Shown here: one piece after another, positions 34,717-44,315 of the stretch
Numbering within the stretch: the stretch's first letter is position 1
How the letters are laid out: the number at the start of each line of letters is the position of its first letter
Program-made: the position numbers and the translations under genes
Notes under the pieces: model-generated
Database searches by the model: none
What the model saw: the letters and a program-made list of their open reading frames with translations, nothing else
What the model was told of the DNA's origin: nothing
Assembly (NCBI RefSeq): GCF_009720745.1
Contig: NZ_WNKX01000003.1
Span: 62,001 to 126,000 of the forward strand
Source of the DNA: Massilia eburnea
GTDB lineage: Bacteria > Pseudomonadota > Gammaproteobacteria > Burkholderiales > Burkholderiaceae_D
Length of the DNA stretch: 64,000 nucleotides
Reading direction: 5' to 3'

Positions 34717-36299
34717 CGCTTTTCCAGCGGTTCCAGCGTCACCAGCACCACGTCGTTGCTGCGCATCGGCACGGTGAGCGAATAGGAACCGGACTTGCCG
34801 ATGCTGACTTCACGCTCGGTTTCCGGTGCATCCTTGGTCAAGGTACTGAGCTTTTCCAGCTGCTCCGCGCTCAGCTTGTCCGGCATGCCCATTTCAATGT
34901 AGGCCGTGTATGCATCATTGGCGCGGAAGCCGGTGCGGCGCACCTGGAGACGGTATTTGCCGGGTTTTGCATGCTGGATCGACAACGCCAGCGGCGCGGA
35001 TGGCGTGGCCGGCAGCACGCGGCTGAAGAAGGAGCGGTTGCTGACCGGCTGCTTCGGCAGCTGGAAGTCCCAGGCCACGGCGCGCACGGCCTTGCCGTCG
35101 CTGGCCGCCATCACCTGTCCATCATTCACTGGAATTTCCTTACCGCTCAGCGCATGCAGGTATTTGTACGAGAAATAGGGACCTTTGCGCACACCCTGCG
35201 GGGTCATCAGGCCGAATCCGCCGTCGAATGGCTTGGCCTGCGGCCCCGGTTCTTCGAACAGGTCGGTGTAAGTCCAGTAGCTCATGCCCTGCGCCAGGCC
35301 CTTAGTTCCCTTCAGTTTGCTCAAGATATAGGCGGCGCCGACATAGGAATCATGCACCTTGTCGCGCGGGTTATAGCTGGTGCTCCATTCGGTGAAATAA
35401 AGCGGCAGCCCCGGATACTTCGATGCTTCAATCTCTCCGCGCACTTTGCGCACATCGGCGATGATGGCGTCCGGCGACTGCGACAGCTTGGTGTCTTCCA
35501 CGCCTTTTTCATCGAGGAAGCCGCTATCGACGCCGTATGTATGGGTGGTCACGAAGTCGACCGCAGCGCCGCTCTTGGCCACATGGTCGAGAAATTCGGG
35601 CACCCAGGCCGCACCTGCGGTAGACGGGCCGCCGACGCGCAGCGCCGGATCGATCACCTTGATCGCATTGGCCGTGACGTCATACAGCTCGAAATACGCC
35701 TTCTGGTCGGCATGCTCCCAGAAACCATCCAGGTTCGGCTCATTCCAGACTTCGAAGAACCAGTTGCGCACTTCTGCCTTGCCATAGCGCTGTTGGCAGT
35801 GCTCGACGAAGGCCGTCACCAGCTCGCGCCAGCCATTCAGCTCGGGATGGGAGGTATTGCCTTCCCAATAAAAGATCTGGGCTTTCGAAGTGGCCAGCGC
35901 CTTAGGCGTGAACCCCAGCTCGACGAAAGGCTTGATCTTGCGCGCCAACAGGTCGTCATACAGCTTGTCGATGCCGCTCCAGTCGTAGACCAGCTTGCCG
36001 TTTTCCTTTTTCACGGTTTGCAGCACGTCGTGGAAGATGGCGTGGAAGCGGATGTAGCGGAAGCCGGTTTCATCGACCACGGTCTTCAACTGCGCCATGC
36101 TGTCGTCGCGGCGCAGCGTACCCGGGTAGTCGGAACCCACCGAGAGGTCGAAGAAGCGGTCCAGGGCTTGCTCCGCCTTGCCGGCGTCCAGCACCACGTG
36201 GCGCGCGGCCGCTTTGGCAGGCGTGGCGGCCATGGCCGCGGTGTTCGACAAGCAGGCAGCGCCGAGCGCCGCGAGACAGATTTGCTGCAGGTATTTCAT
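34713..36299 (-). CDS. GH39 beta-xylosidase-like enzyme
   Basis: A 528-residue exported enzyme with a signal peptide ending AAMAATPA. The GH39 barrel has its acid/base Glu at E187 (FFEVWNEPN) and nucleophile at E304 (YFTEWSTSYN), with THTYGVDSG between them. The family cleaves beta-xylosides, and some members act on alpha-L-arabinosides. A C-terminal beta-sandwich completes the protein. It diverges from the esterase-GH31-GH43 operon across a 181-bp gap that holds operator D. Confidence 0.9.
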   Translation of the reverse strand: MKYLQQICLAALGAACLSNTAAMAATPAKAAARHVVLDAGKAEQALDRFFDLSVGSDYPGTLRRDDSMAQLKTVVDETGFRYIRFHAIFHDVLQTVKKENGKLVYDWSGIDKLYDDLLARKIKPFVELGFTPKALATSKAQIFYWEGNTSHPELNGWRELVTAFVEHCQQRYGKAEVRNWFFEVWNEPNLDGFWEHADQKAYFELYDVTANAIKVIDPALRVGGPSTAGAAWVPEFLDHVAKSGAAVDFVTTHTYGVDSGFLDEKGVEDTKLSQSPDAIIADVRKVRGEIEASKYPGLPLYFTEWSTSYNPRDKVHDSYVGAAYILSKLKGTKGLAQGMSYWTYTDLFEEPGPQAKPFDGGFGLMTPQGVRKGPYFSYKYLHALSGKEIPVNDGQVMAASDGKAVRAVAWDFQLPKQPVSNRSFFSRVLPATPSAPLALSIQHAKPGKYRLQVRRTGFRANDAYTAYIEMGMPDKLSAEQLEKLSTLTKDAPETEREVSIGKSGSYSLTVPMRSNDVVLVTLEPLEKR

Positions 36300-36388
36300 G
36301 CTTCAGGACTCCTGATTGTGACTGGTATTGCGAGGCATGCTATCACCGGGGGTTTCGCTCGTGGCCGCCTCCGGTGCCGCTTCGACTA

Positions 36389-36421
36389 AATCATTCCGCC
36401 GCTCGGTGATTTTCATAATTG
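36389..36421 (-). promoter_or_regulatory. Operator-like element D, between GH39 and the esterase operon
   Basis: Read on the minus strand: CAATT-AT-GAAAATCACCGA, seven bases, AATGATT. The CAATT end is 60 bp from the esterase ATG, and the other end is 90 bp from the GH39 ATG. Confidence 0.65.
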
Positions 36422-36480
36422 CAGCGCCCGGGCCAGTCTGCAAAGATGGCCTGATTCAACAATATTGGAGACTGCAAGAA

Positions 36481-37380
36481 ATGCGATCGTGGATCCTGGC
36501 CCTGTTGTTCCTGGCCGCCAACAGCGCTTTGGCGCAAAGCAGCACCATTCCAGTCTGGCCCGACGGCGTGCCGAACGCGCGGCCGCAAGCCGGCCCGGAA
36601 CGGCTAGACGGTGAGCGCATCAGCAATGTCAGCCAGCCGACCCTGGCGGTCTACCCCGCAGCGCTCGACCGCCCGACCGGCACCGCCGTCATCATCTGCC
36701 CCGGCGGCGGCTACCAGTTCCTGTCCAACACGCGCGAAGGGCAGCAGTATGCGCAGTGGCTGTCCTCCCTCGGCATTACCGCCTTCGTGCTGAAGTACCG
36801 CCTGGCCGATTTCGGTCACCCGGCACCCCTGCAGGACGTGCTGCATGCCATTCGCCTGGTGCGCTCGCAGGCAGCCAAATATGGCATTGCGCCAGACCGC
36901 ATCGGCGTCATGGGCAGTTCGGCCGGCGGCCACCTCGCCGCCAGCGCCTCCACCCTGTTCAACCACCCGGCAGGAAAAGCCGGCGACACGCTGGACGCCA
37001 TCAGCGCCCGCCCCGATTTCGCCATCCTGATGTACCCCGTGATCACCATGGAAGCGCCCACCGCGCACGCCGGTTCGCGCGAGGCGCTGATCGGTCCCAA
37101 GCCTGCGCCCGCCCTGGTGCAGCTGATGTCCGTCGAGAAGCAGGTTACCGCTGCAACGCCGCCCACCCTGCTGATCCACTCGCAAGACGATGGCGTGGTT
37201 CCGGTCGACAACAGCATCCTGTATTTCCAGGCCCTGACGCGCGCCAAGGTACCGGCTGAAATGCTGGTCTTCGAGCACGGCGGCCACGGCATGGCCATGC
37301 GTACCGGTAACGGCACTGCCTCCAACTGGACCAGGCGCGTCGAAGACTGGCTGCGCGACCGCAAGCTGATTTCCCAATAA
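36481..37380 (+). CDS. Alpha/beta hydrolase, probable acetyl-xylan-type esterase
   Basis: A 299-residue exported hydrolase. The signal peptide ends NSALAQS; the oxyanion loop is ICPGGGYQFL, the nucleophile is S147 (GSSAGGH), the Asp lies in HSQDDGVVP and the His in HGGHGM. This is the BD-FAE/esterase-lipase type often found beside xylan and xyloglucan enzymes, where it removes acetyl groups. The ATG at 36481 starts the signal peptide. GH31 follows after 11 bp behind a perfect AAGGAG, so it heads a three-gene operon. Confidence 0.83.
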   Translation: MRSWILALLFLAANSALAQSSTIPVWPDGVPNARPQAGPERLDGERISNVSQPTLAVYPAALDRPTGTAVIICPGGGYQFLSNTREGQQYAQWLSSLGITAFVLKYRLADFGHPAPLQDVLHAIRLVRSQAAKYGIAPDRIGVMGSSAGGHLAASASTLFNHPAGKAGDTLDAISARPDFAILMYPVITMEAPTAHAGSREALIGPKPAPALVQLMSVEKQVTAATPPTLLIHSQDDGVVPVDNSILYFQALTRAKVPAEMLVFEHGGHGMAMRTGNGTASNWTRRVEDWLRDRKLISQ

Positions 37381-37391
37381 AAGGAGTTTTG

Positions 37392-39731
37392 ATGAACGTG
37401 CATTACAAGCGCAAGGCCCTGGCTGCAGCCGTGTCGATGATCGGCTTTGGCGCCGCCCAGGCAGCGCCGATCGCCACCCTCGACCGCAACGGCGCCTGGG
37501 TTTCCGTTGAAGCCTATGGTCCGAACGTCGTCCATATCACCATTGCGGCCGACAAGGCCGAAGCGCTGAAAGGTCCGGGCTACGGCATCCTGCCCAAGAA
37601 CAGCGACAGTTCCGCCTTCCGCCACAGCAGCGGCAACGACGGCGACAGCTTTGCTTCGGCGGCGCTGACACTGCACGTCAACCCGGCGCCGCAGCCGCGC
37701 GTGCCGACCCAGATGGAAAAATACTTCGCGCCGCAACTGGCGCCGGTCGGACTGCAGGTGCGCAACGCCAAGGGCGACCTCGTGCTCGACATGACGGGCT
37801 GGGACTTGTCGCCGCAAACCGTTGCCGGCGAAAAGACCTACCAGGCCAGCGCCAACTTCAGCGCACCGGCCGACGAGCATTACTACGGCATGGGCCAGAA
37901 CCAGGAATCGGCCGGGCCGCTCGACCTGCGCGGCCGCACCCTCGATTGCAAGCACTGGTATGACGCACCGGCCGGCGAGACGGTATGCGTGCCCTTCATG
38001 GTGTCGTCCAAAGGCTACGGCATCGTCTGGGACAACCCTTCCGCCACCCGCTTCATCGCCGGCGTCAATGGCCGTACCGCCTTCCAGTCCAATGTGGGCG
38101 AGCGCGTCAGCTTCTTCGTCATCACCGGCAGCACGCCGGAAGAAATCTATTCAGGCTACGCACGCGTGACCGGCAAGACGCCGATCCCGCCCAAGGCGGC
38201 ATTCGGCCTGATCCAGTCCAAGGCGCGCTACGGGAGCCAGCAGGAAATCCTGAGCGTGGCCAATACCTACCGCCAGAAGCAATACCCGCTCGACATCATG
38301 GTGCTCGACTGGTTCTACTGGACCCGCATGGGCCAGCTGGACATCGATCCGGCGCAGTTCCCCGCCCCTGCCGCCATGAACAAGGAACTGCACGACCTGG
38401 GCATGCAGTCGATCGTCTCGGTCTGGCCGCGCTTTGAAACTTCGGGCCGCTATTTCAACGAGCTCGATGCCAAGGGCTTCTTCCTGAAGGACAAGGACGG
38501 CAAGACCGTCGACGGCCTGCCTTTCCGCTCCGACCGCGCCGGCGCCCTGATTGACTCCACCAATCCGGCGGCACGCCAATGGTTCTGGGAGCACATGCGC
38601 GACAACGTGATGTCGCAGGGCTTCGACTATCCATGGCTGGACGAGACGGAACCGGACCTGGTGCCGGACGGCTTCTTCTACTCGATCGGCTCGGGCGACC
38701 GCTATCACAATGTGTTCCCGCTGCTGCATACCGAGGGCGTGCACCAGGGCATGCGCGCCTGGAAGCCGAACAAGCGCGCCCTGATCCTGTCGCGCGCAGC
38801 CTACCTCGGCTCGCAGCGCACGGGCGCCCTGTTCTGGTCCTCCGACATCAACCCCTCGTGGGAAGCGCTGGCGCGCCAGGTCCCCACTGGCCTGAACATG
38901 ACCGCATCCGGCATCGCCTACTGGGGCAACGATATCGGCGGCTGGCAATGGCTGCCGCAATCGACCCGCGCCACCAAGCAGCCGCTGGTCGATCCGCGCG
39001 GCGCCGAGGAAACTGTCGGCCAGAACCACGATTACCCTGAACTGCTCACGCGCTGGTTCCAATACGGCACCTTCCTGCCGACGCTGCGCCTGCACGGCGA
39101 CCGCAAGCACGCCGAGATCTGGGCCTTCGGCAAGCACGCCGAGAGCATCATGGCGCGCTACGACCGCCTGCGCTACCAGCTGATCCCTTACCTGTACAGC
39201 CAGGCCAAGTCGACCTGGGACAGCGGCGCGCCGTTCATGCGCCCGCTGTGGATGGATTTCCCGGCCGACCCGGCGGTCGCCAACATCGGCACGCAGTACA
39301 TGTTCGGCCCGGCCTTCCTGGTGGCGCCGGTGACGGAGCAAGGCCAGACGGAAAAGGATGTCTACCTGCCGGCTGGCAGCGACTGGTACAACTTCTGGAC
39401 CAATGAGAAGCTGGCCGGCGGGCGCTGGGTCAAGGTGGCGGCACCGATCGACCAGATTCCGGTATTCGTGCGCGCCGGTTCCATCCTGCCGCTTGGCTCG
39501 GACATCCAGTCGACTGCCAGCAAGCAGGCGATCGCGGAAATCAGGGTCTATCCCGGCAAGGACGGCGAGTTCACGCTGTATGACGACGACGGCGTCTCGT
39601 ACGACTACGAGAAAGGCAAGGCCACGCTGGCCAAGCTGAAATGGGACAACTCCGCCGGCAAGCTGGCCGTCACTGGCGACAGCGAGCTGGCGCGCAAGGC
39701 GCCTGGCATCACCAAAGTCGTGGCGAAATGA
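37392..39731 (+). CDS. GH31 alpha-xylosidase-like enzyme
   Basis: A 779-residue exported GH31 enzyme. It has a signal peptide (ending AAQAAP), an N-terminal galactose-mutarotase-like sandwich, the barrel motif DIMVLDWFYW and the nucleophile D417 in YPWLDETEPD. The region GNDIGGW and two C-terminal beta-sandwiches follow. In xyloglucan loci this family removes the alpha-1,6-xylose of side chains; alpha-glucosidase activity is the alternative. The ATG at 37392 is chosen over a TTG one codon earlier. It overlaps GH43 by 4 bp (ATGA). Confidence 0.9.
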   Translation: MNVHYKRKALAAAVSMIGFGAAQAAPIATLDRNGAWVSVEAYGPNVVHITIAADKAEALKGPGYGILPKNSDSSAFRHSSGNDGDSFASAALTLHVNPAPQPRVPTQMEKYFAPQLAPVGLQVRNAKGDLVLDMTGWDLSPQTVAGEKTYQASANFSAPADEHYYGMGQNQESAGPLDLRGRTLDCKHWYDAPAGETVCVPFMVSSKGYGIVWDNPSATRFIAGVNGRTAFQSNVGERVSFFVITGSTPEEIYSGYARVTGKTPIPPKAAFGLIQSKARYGSQQEILSVANTYRQKQYPLDIMVLDWFYWTRMGQLDIDPAQFPAPAAMNKELHDLGMQSIVSVWPRFETSGRYFNELDAKGFFLKDKDGKTVDGLPFRSDRAGALIDSTNPAARQWFWEHMRDNVMSQGFDYPWLDETEPDLVPDGFFYSIGSGDRYHNVFPLLHTEGVHQGMRAWKPNKRALILSRAAYLGSQRTGALFWSSDINPSWEALARQVPTGLNMTASGIAYWGNDIGGWQWLPQSTRATKQPLVDPRGAEETVGQNHDYPELLTRWFQYGTFLPTLRLHGDRKHAEIWAFGKHAESIMARYDRLRYQLIPYLYSQAKSTWDSGAPFMRPLWMDFPADPAVANIGTQYMFGPAFLVAPVTEQGQTEKDVYLPAGSDWYNFWTNEKLAGGRWVKVAAPIDQIPVFVRAGSILPLGSDIQSTASKQAIAEIRVYPGKDGEFTLYDDDGVSYDYEKGKATLAKLKWDNSAGKLAVTGDSELARKAPGITKVVAK

Positions 39732-41374
39732 CGCGCGATCACTCTCCAGCCGACCCTACGCGCCGCCGCGGCCTGCTCAAGCTGGCCCTGGCCGGCGCCG
39801 GCGCGGCGGCGGCTCCATTGGCGCCGCTGGCCGGCGCAGACGCAGCCACCGCCACCGGCGCACCTGCCTGCGCGCCAGGCGCGCCGTCGCCCGCCTACGG
39901 CATCGAGGGCCAGCGGAAGGCCGACCTTGGCAACGGCACCTTCCTCAATCCGATCGTGCCGGGCGACCATGCCGACCCCACCATCCTGAAGGACGGCGAC
40001 GATTACTACATGACGTTTTCGTCCTTCCTGTCCTACCCCGGCGCTGTCATCTGGCATTCGCGCGACCTGGTCAACTGGGCTCCGCTCTGCGCAGCGCTGG
40101 CCAAGCCGATCGGCAACGTGTGGGCGATGGACCTGGTCAAGCACAATGGCCGATACTACCTGTACATCCCGGCCGCCGACTCGATCTTCGTGATCTACGC
40201 CGACAATATCCGCGGCCCATGGAGCGATCCTGTCGACCTCAAGATCAAAGGCTGCATCGATCCCGGTCACGCGGTCGGCGAAGACGGCAAGCGCTACCTC
40301 TTCTTCAACGGCGTGCGCCGTATCGCACTGTCGGACGACGGCCTGTCGACCGCCGGACCGCTGGAAAAAGTCTACGAGCCATGGCGTTACCCGGACGACT
40401 GGGTGGTCGAAATGTACGCGCCCGAAGGCCCCAAGATCTTCCGCCGCGGCGAATGGTTTTACCTGGTGACCGCCGTCGGCGGCACCTCGGGCCCGCCCAC
40501 CAGCCATATGGTGACCGTGGCGCGCTCGCGCTCCATCCACGGCCCCTGGCAGAACTGCCCCGCCAACCCGATCGTGCGCACCCGCAGTGCGGACGAGCCA
40601 TGGTGGTCGCGCGGCCACGCCACCGTGTTCGAAGGACCCGGCGGCGACTGGTGGATGATCTACCATGGCTACGAAAACGGCTTCCGCACCCTGGGCCGCC
40701 AGGCCTTGCTGGAACCGGTCGAATGGACCCGCGACGGCTGGTTCCGCGCCGGCGGCGGCACCTTGTCCAAACCCTTGCGCAAACCCAAAGGCGGCCGTCC
40801 GTCGCCTTCCGGCCAGGCGCTGTCGGATGATTTCAGCGCCAACAAGTTCGGTATGCAGTGGAGTTTCTTTGCTCCCGGTCCGGACGAAATGCAACGCGCC
40901 CGCTACGATGGCAAAGGCCTTGTCATCAAGGGCAAGGGCAGCTCGCCGGCAGACTGCTCCCCCCTCACCTGCATCGTCGGCGACCGCGATTACGAGGCCT
41001 CCGTAGTGCTGGATATTTCGGAAGGCGCGCAAGGGGGCCTGCTGCTGTATTACAGCCAGCGCGCCTATTGCGGCATCGGTTTCAGCCCGACGCAGATGTT
41101 CACCTACCAGTGCAGCGAAGAACAGAGCTGGATGCGGGAAAACATCAACGCGGGGACGATCCACATCAGGCTCACCAACCACGCCAACGTACTGACTTTC
41201 CATTACTCGCGGGACGGCGTGACATGGATCAAGCACCCGTGGCAGATGGAAGTCTCCGGCTTCCACCACAATGTGTTCGGCGGTTTCATGAGCCTGAAGG
41301 TCGGTATCTATAGCGCCGGCAGCGGCGAAGTCAGGGCGCGGCAGTTTTCCTACCGCGGCCTGAAGCCCGCCTAA
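39728..41374 (+). CDS. GH43 arabinofuranosidase/xylosidase-like enzyme with Tat signal
   Basis: A 548-residue exported enzyme. The N-terminus has a Tat-type RRRGLLKLALAG signal. The five-blade propeller carries the catalytic base Asp in GDHADPTIL and the acid Glu in VEMYAPEGPKIF. Residues about 365-548 form a concanavalin-like C-terminal domain as in GH43 beta-xylosidases. It removes arabinose or xylose; the exact activity cannot be told. The start is fixed by the overlap with the GH31 stop. Its own stop overlaps that of the facing galM-like gene. Confidence 0.88.
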   Translation: MTRDHSPADPTRRRGLLKLALAGAGAAAAPLAPLAGADAATATGAPACAPGAPSPAYGIEGQRKADLGNGTFLNPIVPGDHADPTILKDGDDYYMTFSSFLSYPGAVIWHSRDLVNWAPLCAALAKPIGNVWAMDLVKHNGRYYLYIPAADSIFVIYADNIRGPWSDPVDLKIKGCIDPGHAVGEDGKRYLFFNGVRRIALSDDGLSTAGPLEKVYEPWRYPDDWVVEMYAPEGPKIFRRGEWFYLVTAVGGTSGPPTSHMVTVARSRSIHGPWQNCPANPIVRTRSADEPWWSRGHATVFEGPGGDWWMIYHGYENGFRTLGRQALLEPVEWTRDGWFRAGGGTLSKPLRKPKGGRPSPSGQALSDDFSANKFGMQWSFFAPGPDEMQRARYDGKGLVIKGKGSSPADCSPLTCIVGDRDYEASVVLDISEGAQGGLLLYYSQRAYCGIGFSPTQMFTYQCSEEQSWMRENINAGTIHIRLTNHANVLTFHYSRDGVTWIKHPWQMEVSGFHHNVFGGFMSLKVGIYSAGSGEVRARQFSYRGLKPA

Positions 41375-42204
41375 GCCTCCAGCGAAAGCCGGTAGACCGT
41401 AGTCTGCCGGTACACCTGGCCGGGCAGCAGCAGCACGTTCGGCCAGGCGGCGCTGGCCAATTCCGGACGCGCCCGCGATTCGATGATGAAGCCGCCCTGC
41501 GGGCCGGCACGGAACTTCAGCGCCGCCTCGGTGGTGTGCACCTGCAGGCAGCGTCCGGAGGCTGGATCGGCAATCCGGGCCACCTTGCGCAGCGGCCCCT
41601 GGCCGCCGGCAAAATGATCGCGCACGAAAAAGCAGTGGTCGAAACCCGAGCGCCCGACAAGCTGGCTATCGGGCCAGCCCAGGCGCGCGCCGATGGGCGC
41701 CGGATGCCGGAAATCGAATGCGGTGCCGCCCACGGCAGCTACGCCGGACGGCGCGCCGCCGGCATCCACTTCCACATAGTAGTCGGCATCGATCTGCACC
41801 ATGTGGTCGCCCACGTCGGCCGTGGCGCCGTTCAGGTTAAAGCAAGGATTGGATGCCGTTTCGAGCGGAGTCAGGGCCATCGCCACCACCTCATGCTCAA
41901 CGGTCAGGCTGCCATCGTCGTCCAGGTGGTATTTCGCCAACTGCGCCACGCCGTCGCCATTTTCCATCCGCAAAAGCCGTACGCCGCTGTCATCGTGGCG
42001 TCCTTGCCACAGTGCCGCTTTTGCGCTGCATCCTGGTTCCAGCAGGACGTCGGCTATCCGGCCATACCGGTCTGGCGCGCGCCAGCCGCACAAGGCGGCG
42101 CCGCACTCGCTGACCGTCACCACCATATCGCTGGCGTTCCTGAGGGTAAACACGCGGTATTCGTCCGCTTCGGACGCTGCGCCGGAAAAATGTTTCGTCA
42201 TCAT
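41371..42204 (-). CDS. Short aldose-1-epimerase-like protein
   Basis: A 277-residue GalM-fold protein. The start (FTLRNASDMVVTVSECGAAL) and the C-terminal half (NPCFNLNGATADVGDHMVQIDADYY, split; then GFDHCFFV) match mutarotases. The stretch of about 60-80 residues between them, which in GalM holds GRxANRI and the LHGG catalytic His, is missing: LLEPG runs almost directly into LRMENGDGV. It may be a shortened enzyme with altered activity or a sugar-binding relative. The start is ATG 42204 (or 42201). No signal peptide is seen, so it is cytoplasmic. Confidence 0.7.
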   Translation of the reverse strand: MMTKHFSGAASEADEYRVFTLRNASDMVVTVSECGAALCGWRAPDRYGRIADVLLEPGCSAKAALWQGRHDDSGVRLLRMENGDGVAQLAKYHLDDDGSLTVEHEVVAMALTPLETASNPCFNLNGATADVGDHMVQIDADYYVEVDAGGAPSGVAAVGGTAFDFRHPAPIGARLGWPDSQLVGRSGFDHCFFVRDHFAGGQGPLRKVARIADPASGRCLQVHTTEAALKFRAGPQGGFIIESRARPELASAAWPNVLLLPGQVYRQTTVYRLSLEA

Positions 42205-42270
42205 TAAAAAATCGGGCTCCCTGTGCACACTTCGGCACCATGACATTTTGCTATCCGGCGCATGGCGATT

Positions 42271-42303
42271 CAATTACTAAAATCACCAAGCCCCCGAACG
42301 ATT
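42271..42303 (+). promoter_or_regulatory. Operator-like element E, between galM-like gene and symporter
   Basis: CAATT-AC-TAAAATCACCAA, seven bases, AACGATT. The CAATT end is 67 bp from the galM-like ATG; the symporter start is 159 bp from the other end. The rest of the 257-bp gap shows no gene. Confidence 0.65.
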
Positions 42304-42461
42304 CTGGCGAACTGCACGGCAAAGGGCTTTTCTGCGCCACGGATTAGGCAATAATGCAAGCGCATCAGCTTCGGCAGGCCTGCGCCGGCCGACTTCAACA
42401 ACAGGGTGCGACGCAAGCCCACGCGTTCCCGCCCAGAGACAAACCCTATTGTGAGCACCGC

Positions 42462-44138
42462 ATGAGTACCTTTTCAACCCTGGACTTGATTGTCTTCCTG
42501 ATTTACTTCGTCGCCGTGGCCAGTTACGGCATCTGGATCTACCGCCGCAAGCAAAACAGCTCCGGCCAGGCGTCGCATGACTACTTCCTGGCCGAAGGTT
42601 CGCTCACCTGGTGGGCTATCGGCGCCTCGCTGATCGCCTCCAACATCTCCGCCGAGCAGTTCATCGGCATGAGCGGCTCGGGCTACAAGATCGGCATGGC
42701 CATCGCCGTCTACGAGCTCATGGCGGCCGCCACCCTGGTCATCGTCGCCGTGTTCTTCATGCCGGTGTACCTGAAGAACCGCATCTACACCATGCCACAG
42801 TTCCTGGAACAGCGCTACGGCAAAGCCGTGGCCACTACCATGGCCCTGTTCTGGCTTGGCCTGTACGTGGTGGTCAACCTGACCTCCATCCTGTACCTGG
42901 GCGCGCTGGCCATTTCCAGCCTCTCCGGCATCGCCCTGCTGCCATGCATGCTGTTCCTGGCGGTGTTCGCAGCCATCATCACCCTGGGCGGCATGAAGGT
43001 GATCGGCTATACCGACGTGGTGCAGGTGGCCTGCCTGGTGGTCGGCGGCCTGGTCACCACCTGGCTGGCGCTTGACCTGGTGGCCGGCCTGGCCGGCAAG
43101 CACGGCGCACTGGACGGCCTGTCGGAACTGTTCGGCGTGGCGCGCGGCCACTTCGACATGGTGCTGAAGCGCGAAGACCCGAACTACATGGACCTGCCAG
43201 GCCTGTCGGTGCTGCTGGGCGGCATGTGGATCGTCAACCTGAACTACTGGGGCTGCAACCAGTACATCACCCAGCGGGCCCTGGGCGCCGACCTGCCGAC
43301 CGCCCGCAAAGGGCTGCTGTTCGCGGCCTTCCTCAAGCTGCTGATGCCGGTCATCGTGGTGCTGCCAGGTATCGCCGCCTACGCGCTGGACAAATCCGGC
43401 GCCCTGGGCGACGCCATGCGCCAGGGCGGCGAGCTGAATCCCGACCGCGCCTACCCTGTGCTGCTTAACCTGCTGCCGTCCGGCCTGAAGGGCGTCGCCT
43501 TCGCCGCCCTGACCGCGGCAGTCGTGGCATCCCTGGCCGGCAAGGCAAACAGCATCGCCACCATCTTCACCCTCGACATCTACAACAAGACGTTCAACAA
43601 GCAGGCCACCGAGCAGCGCATGGTGTGGATCGGCCGCGTCAGCGTAGTGGTGTCGATGGCGCTGGCCGTGCTGATCGCGCCGATGCTGGGCATCGACAAG
43701 AAAGGCGGCTTCCAGTACATCCAGGAGTACACCGGCTTTGTCTCGCCCGGCATCCTGGCCATGTTCCTCATGGGCTTCTTCTGGAAAAAGACCACCTCCG
43801 GCGCGGCCATGTTCGCCACTGTCGGCGGCCTGGCCGGATCGATCGTGCTGAAATTCCTGCCGACCATGATGGACCTGTCCTTCCTGGTGCCGATCGGCTT
43901 CGCCAAAGTCACCTCCTCCGGTGTCGCCGAGATCCCCTTCCTGGACCGCATGTTCATCGTGTTCTGGTTCGTCATCGCCGGCATGGTGTTGATCAGCAAA
44001 CTGGCCGAAGCCAAGCGCGAAGGCGTGACCAGGCACCTGCACGTGGATACCTCGATGTTCCGCGTCGACGGCGCCTTCACCGTCGGCTCGGCCATCATCG
44101 GCGTGGCACTGGCAGCGATTTACGGCACGCTCTGGTAA
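42462..44138 (+). CDS. Sodium:sugar symporter (SSS/SGLT family)
   Basis: A 558-residue inner-membrane protein with about 14 hydrophobic helices. SGLT features include DYFLAEGSLTWWAIGASLIASNISAEQFIG (split here by function: sugar-site Asn and sodium-site Ser region), and MPQFLEQRYG, INLN-type NYWGCNQYITQRAL and AALTAAVVASLAGKAN. It imports a monosaccharide such as galactose or xylose released in the periplasm. The ATG at 42462 gives the usual short extracytoplasmic N-terminus. A strong terminator follows at 44166. Confidence 0.9.
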   Translation: MSTFSTLDLIVFLIYFVAVASYGIWIYRRKQNSSGQASHDYFLAEGSLTWWAIGASLIASNISAEQFIGMSGSGYKIGMAIAVYELMAAATLVIVAVFFMPVYLKNRIYTMPQFLEQRYGKAVATTMALFWLGLYVVVNLTSILYLGALAISSLSGIALLPCMLFLAVFAAIITLGGMKVIGYTDVVQVACLVVGGLVTTWLALDLVAGLAGKHGALDGLSELFGVARGHFDMVLKREDPNYMDLPGLSVLLGGMWIVNLNYWGCNQYITQRALGADLPTARKGLLFAAFLKLLMPVIVVLPGIAAYALDKSGALGDAMRQGGELNPDRAYPVLLNLLPSGLKGVAFAALTAAVVASLAGKANSIATIFTLDIYNKTFNKQATEQRMVWIGRVSVVVSMALAVLIAPMLGIDKKGGFQYIQEYTGFVSPGILAMFLMGFFWKKTTSGAAMFATVGGLAGSIVLKFLPTMMDLSFLVPIGFAKVTSSGVAEIPFLDRMFIVFWFVIAGMVLISKLAEAKREGVTRHLHVDTSMFRVDGAFTVGSAIIGVALAAIYGTLW

Positions 44139-44165
44139 GCGCAAGCCCAAGTCCACCGTAGCAAG

Positions 44166-44195
44166 CAAAGGGCCGCGAGGCCCTTTGTTCATTTT
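44166..44195 (+). terminator. Rho-independent terminator after the symporter gene
   Basis: A perfect 9-bp stem CAAAGGGCC/GGCCCTTTG with a GCGA loop (44166-44187) is followed by TTCATTTTT. It lies 28 bp after the symporter stop. Confidence 0.85.
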
Positions 44196-44212
44196 TGGCA
44201 ATTACTGAGCAA

Positions 44213-44245
44213 TTTCATTCAGCGTCTTGGCGGTCTTGAGAATTG
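44213..44245 (-). promoter_or_regulatory. Operator-like element F, ahead of GH74 (1)
   Basis: Read on the minus strand: CAATT-CT-CAAGACCGCCAA, seven bases, AATGAAA. It is less perfect in the middle, but the spacing of all three blocks is kept. The CAATT end is 71 bp from the GH74 ATG. Confidence 0.55.
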
Positions 44246-44315
44246 CAAGGGCAATTGTCCCCTACCAAAATGCAATTTGCGTATGCCGCAAATGACACTT
44301 ATCGGAAGGGAAAGA

